Shown here: one piece after another, positions 29,201-35,070 of the stretch
Numbering within the stretch: position 1 is the stretch's first letter
Layout: each line of letters opens with the position of its first letter
Origin: an uncultured Eubacterium sp.
GTDB taxonomy: Bacteria > Bacillota > Clostridia > Lachnospirales > Lachnospiraceae
Reading direction: 5' to 3'
Length of the DNA: 43,726 bases
Assembly (NCBI GenBank): GCA_910580075.1
Contig: CAJTVR010000036.1
Coordinates: 1-43,726, forward strand
Position numbers and translations under genes: made by a program
Notes under the pieces: generated by a model
Databases searched by the model: none
Told to the model about the DNA's origin: nothing
The model's input: only the letters and a program-made list of their open reading frames with translations

Positions 29201-30820
29201 TTCGGAAGTATCATACTTCTTCTCTTTTCTGTCAAGCTCAGAAGACTGTGTATCAGCTATTTCTTTGGCAGGATCTTTTTTCTTGACACCAAAACTGCTT
29301 AACGGACGGCCGTCAATCAGATAGTTTGCAATGTTGTCAGCGGCAAATTCACTATGGCTGCCAGCCTTTGTTGAAGGTACAACAGCTTCTGAGAATGTAA
29401 CCTCTATTTTCTTTGTACCGCTTGATTCAACTGCCAGCACAGACGGTTCACGTGCATCTGCCAGTCTGAAGTTTACAGTGTTTGTTGTATCTATGCCGTT
29501 ATTTTTAGATCTCTTGTCCTTAAATTTTACGCTGGCATTCGAGTTATCTGTAAGCGGACGGTCTACTAAAATTTCAAGTGCCTTTGGTTCATTTGCTACA
29601 GGAAGAATAGCTACAACTGTACGGTCAGTTCCTGTAGTGCTTGTAAATGCACTGTCCAGCCCGGTTCTGATTTCGCAGTCAAATTTAGTTTTATCCGGCC
29701 TGCCGTCTTTCATAAAGTCGTCTGCATTGACTTCTTTGTCAAAATATGCAATTACACGATCGGCTGTACCAGCTGCTGCGGATGTAATAATTGCAGCCTC
29801 GGAAGTCAGGTCGTCAGGATGCGGAGAAAGTGTAATATTTCCTACACCCTGGGTACCAATCATCTTAGGATCAGAAGATTCTACTACAGTTGCTGTAATA
29901 ACTGCAGGAACGCTTACAGTCTCCTGCGGAGCACTGTACATTACTTCTACCTTGCCATCTTTTAATGTAGCACGTGTATCAGCAAAACGTCCTCTGGATG
30001 CGCTGAACTCAATCTGAGCTGTCTGATCTGTAACTGTCTTGTCACCCTTCTGAACTTCGAAAGTAACTCGTGTCTGTGTCTGGCCGTCAGATTTTACAAT
30101 GCTCTGAGCCGGTGTAACAATGAGCTTATAACCTGTATCAACTGTCTGTTCTGAAGGAGCTGTAAATTTCAAATTCAAGTCTGCCTGTGCTGCCCCATTT
30201 ACTGCTAAGCCCTTAACTGTCAGGTCATAAGATTTTCCAGCCTCTGCACCTTCGATTGTAAGTACTGTGCTGAGTTTATCTGCTTCAGGATCTGATTTTG
30301 TAACTTTAACGCCACCAGAAATTGTGAATTTTGATGCATCCGAAGCGTCATCAACTGCTTTATTAAATGTAACACGTACCTGTGTTAAGCTAACAGGTGT
30401 AACTGTTGCGCTAAATGCATTTACGTCTGGAGTAGTAGGATTATCAGCCGCTTTAACATTTGCTGTACATGTCATGTATTTGATGTTCTTCGGGTATTTG
30501 CGCTTTGTTGTCTTAACTTTTACTTTAATCTTTGCGCGTCCAACACCCTTACCTTTCAGCATAACAGAAGAAGCCTTCTTGTTATAAACTGTACAGATCT
30601 TCTTGTTACTTGTTGTAACTTTTGTGATCTTCCAATTAAGAGTATTGTTTGTCAGCTTCAACTGATATGTCTGATTTACTTTCAGTGTTTTGAAAGTTGT
30701 TTTCAGATTAACTGTTGATGCTGCTGACGCTGTCATCAGATTGCTTGCTGATGACATTGAGAATGCCATTGCAGCAGATAAAGATACTGCCAGCACTCTT
30801 GTCATGAAACTCTTTTTCAT
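26216..30820 (-). CDS. Full-length secreted surface protein (expression-site copy of the cassette family)
   Basis: 1,534 residues. ATG 30820 is preceded by AAGGAGG with good spacing. Residues 1-34 form a Sec signal peptide (MKKS, hydrophobic core, cleavage near ASAAS). A lysine-rich Big_2-like domain follows (about 36-132), then two Ig-like domains (about 139-225, with VRVTFNKAVD; about 228-325, invasin-like). From T330 on, the protein is homologous to the silent cassettes: Ig-like blocks, then a beta-helix-like region, ending TYTRNIKI. No sortase or SLH motif is visible, so wall attachment, if any, may be through the basic N-terminus. It is the only copy in the window with promoter, RBS and export signal. 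Different segments resemble different cassettes. It is likely an abundant S-layer-like or adhesin protein (inference). Confidence 0.9.
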   Translation of the reverse strand: MKKSFMTRVLAVSLSAAMAFSMSSASNLMTASAASTVNLKTTFKTLKVNQTYQLKLTNNTLNWKITKVTTSNKKICTVYNKKASSVMLKGKGVGRAKIKVKVKTTKRKYPKNIKYMTCTANVKAADNPTTPDVNAFSATVTPVSLTQVRVTFNKAVDDASDASKFTISGGVKVTKSDPEADKLSTVLTIEGAEAGKSYDLTVKGLAVNGAAQADLNLKFTAPSEQTVDTGYKLIVTPAQSIVKSDGQTQTRVTFEVQKGDKTVTDQTAQIEFSASRGRFADTRATLKDGKVEVMYSAPQETVSVPAVITATVVESSDPKMIGTQGVGNITLSPHPDDLTSEAAIITSAAAGTADRVIAYFDKEVNADDFMKDGRPDKTKFDCEIRTGLDSAFTSTTGTDRTVVAILPVANEPKALEILVDRPLTDNSNASVKFKDKRSKNNGIDTTNTVNFRLADAREPSVLAVESSGTKKIEVTFSEAVVPSTKAGSHSEFAADNIANYLIDGRPLSSFGVKKKDPAKEIADTQSSELDRKEKKYDTSESFSTDDGELQVQIYSVSDKKGTDNRHKVTITVGSGHVLAAGTHMLTVRNVGDWAAATDAARNSISTQVLPFTVTENAEKPEFTVNIQSPEQYELNFNTSFKVVDSPADQFKTRDSSVQGQDSILQLQEYVNGAWTTISNSTTAMTTRGQNPVSISQVDGDDKKFLVEVRRDWSDVYDFNNTRTDYYNKRLRLHLDAGKLVNVSNNLRNDEINIELNANDPKVTNGSIMGEADLTSPTVTGVTQAVGKNGSLLHSWNVEFSEPIKISAAANKEGLTPSQRQQSGQYSADEKVKANQGVPVAFARFVNVSNPSTIIEGIVDENNFVDAEDKIINIEPERKLSGGDWRLVVGSISDDYGSTLATDGQVITVDETTASTDFKVVWAAVSQTETYNEARMGNVKDEPGYIKGRGSYVFVKFNKAVDLATALNENNYALNNQPLPQGASIQANIKGYDDHDNTVDSVTIALPTNSNLLYQNYTVDTLKTQISINGVVAQGTGEALSGSGMNQLPYNIGEYTDTDEKSTKEDGVKIPNGDVTKRTDAVWGNDASEQHGNAKDNIQEWSEYYEALRAALDNDQYRRIEIQQDAFNGLDATADSEQAKAARAVFGRNLVINISRAVDVDFNDAVLNGNVVVSTTDAVDQMFIERVTIKGPKEKIRGNSASLTVNAGVVRHFVFDGTAEAGVNDNAILLNDVWTQSFELGEHASVTGVIYVTDTNGFGFENKSAWAGDLVINSNGVVNLKGGLKGANITLEQAATLNLGTLAKDAGADAADAILDNAVINIKAAETKVMITEASTVIDANAAPAINIIGKDVKVYLGADNKIGWLKAAGGNVVEINDKGKPITSSNLNNTVQDKKGGMKKILDSLEIIPGVNDDDEISYADYQTITTGDAFVTNDKTNNKLGIDVKAMAGKIATDTAAKAKTADYKLVNADGTEIDTTDFSVTVALADTSNAKIFEQKNGYIYPKATEGSGTDTIVITIAYAGNTYTRNIKIAN
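29732..29833 (-). repeat. 102-bp cassette core inside the expressed gene
   Basis: Starts at codon T330. The first ~30 bp differ from all silent cores (PHPDD versus PNPDN), but the rest is nearly identical to them. Upstream of 29833 homology to the silent copies stops abruptly. This marks the boundary between constant and variable parts. Confidence 0.85.
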
Positions 30821-30827
30821 TTCTTTT

Positions 30828-30861
30828 CCTCCTTAAGATACATCATGCCTGATAGCATGAT
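30828..30861 (-). promoter_or_regulatory. RBS and adjacent hairpin in the leader of the expressed gene
   Basis: A strong TTAAGGAGG (30828-30836) lies 7 nt before the ATG. Just upstream is a 7-bp inverted repeat (30842-30848 with 30855-30861) with a 6-nt loop. It could stabilise the 5' end or hold the RBS open, and does not itself cover the Shine-Dalgarno. Confidence 0.6.
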
Positions 30862-31080
30862 TGTTGTCCTCTAAGTATACAATACCCATTTTAAATTGTC
30901 TATGCCTAAATCTACGAATTTCAGGCTTCTTTTCAGACAATCCTAGTGACTTTTGTCCCACTCTCATCCCAACCCTAATTCTTTGGCTAGTGAAAGCTCC
31001 CATGACCAGCACTTTTGCTATCACTGCCTCTAAATAATGAGGTGACACATCCGTGCTGAGATACTGTATCACTCAGGTTC

Positions 31081-31108
31081 ACTATATAGTTACGGGGGGG
31101 CTGGACAA
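31081..31108 (-). promoter_or_regulatory. Promoter-like sequence with G7/C7 tract in the spacer
   Basis: On the minus strand, TTGTCC (31103-31108) and TATAGT (31081-31086) are separated by 16 bp that include seven consecutive C's (G's on the plus strand, 31094-31100). It would start transcription near 31074, giving a leader of about 250 nt. Gaining one base would give the optimal 17-bp spacing. Confidence 0.5.
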
Positions 31109-31123
31109 AAAAGTGGGGTGGAG

Positions 31124-31161
31124 AAAATTTTTTTGAAAAATTTTTTTGAAAAGTTTTTTTG
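31124..31161 (-). promoter_or_regulatory. Phased A/T tracts upstream of the promoter
   Basis: Three near-repeats of 12-13 bp, each a run of A's followed by seven T's and a G (plus strand). They begin about 16 bp upstream of the -35. This looks like an UP element and/or intrinsically bent DNA, as found before strong promoters. Confidence 0.5.
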
Positions 31162-31700
31162 AAGTGTTTCTTCTATAATATATTATGGATAATGACGTGC
31201 AGATAGCAGCTTCATAATTCTTTGCTGATAGCATTTCTGCCGAATATATCACATTTTCATAATCCTCCAGAAAAAATAAAAGCGCAAAGTCTGCCTGAAC
31301 GGCCATGAACTTTACACTCTTTTACCTGAACTCACCTGTTTTGTTCCTATTATTATATAGTAATGATTTTCTTGTTCTTTTTCTATAGCAAAGACTCCCT
31401 GACAGATATATGAAAAACAGAATGTGCTCTGTATCTTTAAATTAAGGGTATCTGTTATACAAGCCGGGACCGCTTAGCCGGACCGCTTTTCGTTCCTTTG
31501 CAGCCCGAAGCACACGGATACACACCTGCCATCCATAATATAATGAAAGATAAATCTCATACAGCATGCATATACGTCTGACCTAAAGCCACTGACAAAC
31601 ATATAAATCTGTGTTCAATCATTTCCCAGACTCCTTTTCAGGTTCTCTGATTGCAGCCTCTTGTATTTTACCACTAAAACTGTCAGGATACTAATCCGAA
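31162..31700. other. Intergenic region between the expression site and the ATPase/TOPRIM operon
   Basis: About 540 bp without a convincing gene. A minus-strand frame ending at 31082 (74 codons) has no RBS and overlaps the promoter. No RNA structure was recognised. Confidence 0.5.
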
Positions 31701-31710
31701 ACAGAAATTT

Positions 31711-31734
31711 CTGAATATCCAGACAAATATTCAG
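31711..31734 (-). terminator. Possible terminator after the TOPRIM gene
   Basis: A perfect 8-bp inverted repeat (31711-31718 with 31727-31734) with an 8-nt loop, about 20 bp beyond the stop at 31755. The following minus-strand sequence is only moderately T-rich. Confidence 0.4.
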
Positions 31735-31754
31735 TGTCCTCTTTCTTTTTTACT

Positions 31755-32498
31755 TTATAATTCACCCAGCTTTTGAAACGCATTCTGAATGCCTGTATAT
31801 TTCTCCCATTTTACATTTTTTAATATTTTCTGTCTTTCTGCATACTGTTCTACTGGTGTACGAATTGAAAAATATGTATCAAATTTTGCTTTGGTAACAT
31901 ACCGCCTTGTAGTAAGATATTTTCGTTCCGGATCAATCTGTTCCACAAAGCAGCTGCATTTTTCTATTATTTCTTTATCATAGGTATCTTCATTTTTTAC
32001 AGCATTTAATAAAAAAGTTTCCATAGCACCATTTTCTTCAAAAGGTATAACCATCAGCAACACATAAAACACTGCTGTCAGCCCCATTTGATTACTCATA
32101 GAACACCGAATCCATGCATTGTTCGACAGACATGACTCCCGGCTTACGTTATATTTATTTAAAATCTCTTGTATTTCATGTATAAAATCCTGTTCTGTAC
32201 CAGCTTCATCCCGGTCTGTAATAATTGCTATTCTGCAATAAACATCGGACAAATCAGGACGTGAATAAAAATTTCTATCTAATACCATTTGAAGCCCGCT
32301 GCTAAGGCGGCTGCATCCTCCAGCTGCCATAATAGTTAATATATCTGAATTCCTGATTAAATTTCTCGATTTTTGTCCCGGTATTTTAAGTATGCCAGCC
32401 TGACATTCTTTTTCGTCATTCCAGCAGTATGCTTTCCTCATATAATACTACAGTAGAAAATGGTCAGCCGGACCCTCGCATATAATCATACTGTTCAT
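31755..32498 (-). pseudogene. TOPRIM-like protein gene interrupted by an in-frame amber codon
   Basis: The original start is ATG 32498, only 3 nt after the upstream ATPase stop. It reads MNSMIICEGPADHFLL, then TAG at 32450-32448, then YYMRKAYCW in the same frame. The N-terminal CEGxAD matches the first TOPRIM motif (catalytic Glu, codon 8). The downstream part has the acidic motif ITDRDEAG and a C-terminal region like DUF3226/DUF4435 proteins. The remaining frame from ATG 32441 (228 residues) lacks the catalytic Glu. A single C-to-T change (CAG to TAG) explains it. It pairs with the OLD-like ATPase as in two-gene defence systems. Without readthrough or suppression it should be inactive. Confidence 0.75.
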
Positions 32499-32501
32499 AT
32501 T

Positions 32502-33596
32502 CTATCTCAGCTCCAATCCTAAATTCTTCTGTGCATGAACTGCCTCTTTACAGTTCATCCTGCGAACATAATTTTTTCCTTCAAAATCATATAACGTATA
32601 CAGATTAATATAATCCTGAAGATTCTCTTGTGTAGTTAATACTTTTTCAATCGCTTCTTTGCTATGTGAGGTCATAAACACCTGAACATTTAGTTTCAGC
32701 GCGCTTTTCAGCAGACAGTCAAACACAGCATCCATCACAGAGGTGTGAATCGCTGTCTCAAATTCATCAAGCAGCAGAATACCGTTTTGAGAACGTACAA
32801 CTGCGCTTAGAAGCAACAGAGTTTTTTTCATTCCGTCACCATATGCATTTAAAGGCAATGCTTTTTTATGGTTCTTAGTTAAAAACATATATTCAGACGA
32901 ATACGGAGAACTTTCATTTCGAAGCGCATTTACACTTACGATATTTTTATCAAATTCCTGCAAAACGCGGATTAATTCTTCATGCATCTCCAAATCGGAT
33001 AAAACATCATTCAAAAACAACGGGCCAAAAAAATGATCCACCGGCGAAACATACGTAACCCTGACAAATGACTTATTTTTACTTATAAATTTTGAAATTC
33101 GGTTTTGAAAATCATATATTTTATCTTTATTTATTATATCTCCATTTAAATATGTTGTGAGATGCATGCAGACTGTATCCAAAAGTTCGTCTTCCGATTT
33201 CTGTGGTTTTGTCACCCTCAATCCATCCAGCTGATACATTTCCGTTTCTAAAATCTGCATTTCATTTATTTCCGCATGCATGGCAATGTTATTTACTCTT
33301 CCTCTGCAATCCTTATAGTCATATGAAACTATCTTAGTATCACTGTCCACCGGAAACATATTAAAAAATCCATTAAAATAATACCTGCTTCGCGGACCTA
33401 TCCCCCTCATTCTCGAACCCAGAACCCAGGAACCGGTATTTTGCGGATTATCTAAAGTATACAAAAGTTCAAGAACACTGGTTTTGCCACTGTTATTATC
33501 ACCTGTAAGTATATTAATACTGTTTAAGTCATTGAGTTTCAATTCATGCAGTCCTTTATAATCATGTATTACGAATTCCTGAATATGCATCCCCAT
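32502..33596 (-). CDS. OLD/AAA_15-type ATPase of a two-gene ATPase-TOPRIM system
   Basis: 364 residues from ATG 33596, preferred over the ATG at 33632 because AAGGAGG lies 8 nt before it. It has an ABC/SMC-like ATPase fold: FVIHDYKGLHEL, Walker A GDNNSGKT (G32-T39), a signature-like YGDGMKK, Walker B GILLLDEFETAIH and the TSHSKEAIE H-loop. This is the architecture of AAA_15/AAA_21 ATPases such as OLD-family proteins, RloA-like proteins and PARIS AriA, which in defence systems act with a TOPRIM nuclease. The next gene, 3 nt downstream and probably translationally coupled, is that TOPRIM partner, but broken. Assignment to a named defence type is uncertain. Confidence 0.85.
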   Translation of the reverse strand: MGMHIQEFVIHDYKGLHELKLNDLNSINILTGDNNSGKTSVLELLYTLDNPQNTGSWVLGSRMRGIGPRSRYYFNGFFNMFPVDSDTKIVSYDYKDCRGRVNNIAMHAEINEMQILETEMYQLDGLRVTKPQKSEDELLDTVCMHLTTYLNGDIINKDKIYDFQNRISKFISKNKSFVRVTYVSPVDHFFGPLFLNDVLSDLEMHEELIRVLQEFDKNIVSVNALRNESSPYSSEYMFLTKNHKKALPLNAYGDGMKKTLLLLSAVVRSQNGILLLDEFETAIHTSVMDAVFDCLLKSALKLNVQVFMTSHSKEAIEKVLTTQENLQDYINLYTLYDFEGKNYVRRMNCKEAVHAQKNLGLELR

Positions 33597-33810
33597 ATAC
33601 ACTGCCTCCTTCATTAGCCCTTCATGATTCATTTCTTAACGCATATTAGTGCTGCTCTCATTAACACGGCTGTGGCAGATTATATGCTGTCTATATTATT
33701 GTCTTTATTGTAGCAAATATTCCAAAAAAATCCAGCCTGAAAAAATGGCTTCATGTGTTCCGCTCCATTGTCTGCATACAGCAGACTCTGCAAATCTATC
33801 TATACCAAAC

Positions 33811-33844
33811 AAGCCGCGCAGACTTTTCCAAATCCGCACGGCTT
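33811..33844 (-). terminator. Likely terminator after the LacX-type gene
   Basis: An AAGCCG/CGGCTT stem extended by further GC and GA/TC pairs with small mismatches, followed on the minus strand by GTTTGG. It lies between the epimerase stop and the ATPase operon. The weak T-run lowers confidence. Confidence 0.4.
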
Positions 33845-33910
33845 TCCTCATTCATCTCTTTTTACAATTTTTGCAGTGCTGCCGCTATATTCGGCAGAAT
33901 CCAGTTTTCG

Positions 33911-34792
33911 TCACTGTAAGCCTGGCGTCACCTCATAAGCTGCTTCAAAACATTCTCCCGCAGCCAGCTTCTGTCCCCACTGACGTTCCTGCCAGGTACC
34001 TTCAAAGTCCAGTGTATCGCATCTTCCGTACCATGGTTCTATGCACACAAACGGTGCTTTTTTCCCAGGCGGCGACCAGATGCCAAACAGAGGCGCATCG
34101 AATCGCACGGTAAGATACCGTCTGCCATCCGGCCTCAGCAGAGCGATCTGATGTACCTGGTCATTTTCGATTACCAGTGCGTCCTGGTCAAACAGATGCT
34201 CCGTAATCTGAATGCAGCCGTCTTTTAAAGGATAAACTGCCTGTTCATGGCTCATTAACCCATCCTTTATTACGCCTGTTGTTACCTGGTCCTCTGCATC
34301 CATCCAGATTTTATAATCTTCCTGATTTTCGTTTCTGTTAATCGGACAGCAGAATGCCGGATGACCGCCAATCGAAAAATATAAGTCGCTGTCTGCCGGA
34401 TTTGTAACTTTCCATTTCACAATCAGCGTGCCGCCCCGCAGCTCATATCCGAGCTCCAGCAGAAATTCATATGGAAACTTTTCCATTGTTTCTGTATTGG
34501 ACTTCAGGCTGAACCAGATTTCTGTATCCGTCCTGCTCTTAAACTCAAATTCCATATCTCTGGCAAATCCATGCTGCCCCATTGCATAGCTTTTGCCGTC
34601 CAGAAGATATCTGCCGTTCCGCAGGCTGCCTACAGCCGGAAACAGTACCGGAGAAGTTCTCTTCCAGTATTCCGGATTTCCCTCCCACATATATTCCGTA
34701 TCTGAATCCGTCCTTTTTAAAGACTTCAGCTCAGCGCCCATGCTGTCTGCCTGAATCGCTATCTGATCGTTGCGTAATTCATATAACGCCAT
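33911..34792 (-). CDS. Aldose 1-epimerase family protein, LacX type
   Basis: 293 residues from ATG 34792, with a G-rich but weak RBS. It shows the galactose-mutarotase-like fold motifs of the LacX/YeaD branch: an N-terminal GAELKSL, EYMWEGNPEYWKR, LFPAVGSLRNG, QHGFARD (catalytic-type His), GGHPAF (second His) and CIEPWYGRCD (Glu). The family interconverts alpha and beta anomers of aldoses in the cytoplasm; exact substrates of LacX-type members are mostly unknown. Full length for the family. It stands alone, about 315 bp upstream of the ATPase operon and divergent from nothing nearby. Confidence 0.92.
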   Translation of the reverse strand: MALYELRNDQIAIQADSMGAELKSLKRTDSDTEYMWEGNPEYWKRTSPVLFPAVGSLRNGRYLLDGKSYAMGQHGFARDMEFEFKSRTDTEIWFSLKSNTETMEKFPYEFLLELGYELRGGTLIVKWKVTNPADSDLYFSIGGHPAFCCPINRNENQEDYKIWMDAEDQVTTGVIKDGLMSHEQAVYPLKDGCIQITEHLFDQDALVIENDQVHQIALLRPDGRRYLTVRFDAPLFGIWSPPGKKAPFVCIEPWYGRCDTLDFEGTWQERQWGQKLAAGECFEAAYEVTPGLQ

Positions 34793-34875
34793 AATTTACC
34801 CCCGTTTCTGCACGCCTTTTTCCGGCCTGTACAAATTTTGTTAAAATATTCCTGATATTTTTAAACATTATAGCC

Positions 34876-35023
34876 TAAGTATCTTTGAGTGTAAAGCTCT
34901 ATTCACATATCCGCACATTTTATAATTACTGTTCGAAATTATGCATCCCATAAGCCTTTGCGTGTAACGTTCCATTCACATATCTGCACATTTTACAGTT
35001 ACTGTCCCAAATTATGCACAATC
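34876..35023. repeat. Two imperfect tandem copies of a 75-bp repeat
   Basis: Units 34876-34950 and 34951-35023 share segments such as TTCACATAT, GCACATTTTA and AAATTATGCA, roughly 75-80% identical by eye. The unit lies between lhr and the epimerase gene. It contains no gene and may be a dispersed intergenic repeat. Confidence 0.65.
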
Positions 35024-35070
35024 CTTTCCTTTTTCTGCTCCTCCTGGCTTCTGGATCATCTATACAGCAC

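Noticed and set aside
29331..30017. Long plus-strand frames antisense to the surface-protein genes (also 19939-20568, 12589-13164, 18685-19188, 28149-29162)
   Set aside because: They mirror the conserved codon pattern of the real genes, have no RBS, and recur at the equivalent place in every copy.
31082..31306. 74-codon minus-strand frame upstream of the surface gene
   Set aside because: No RBS; runs through the A/T tracts and the predicted promoter.
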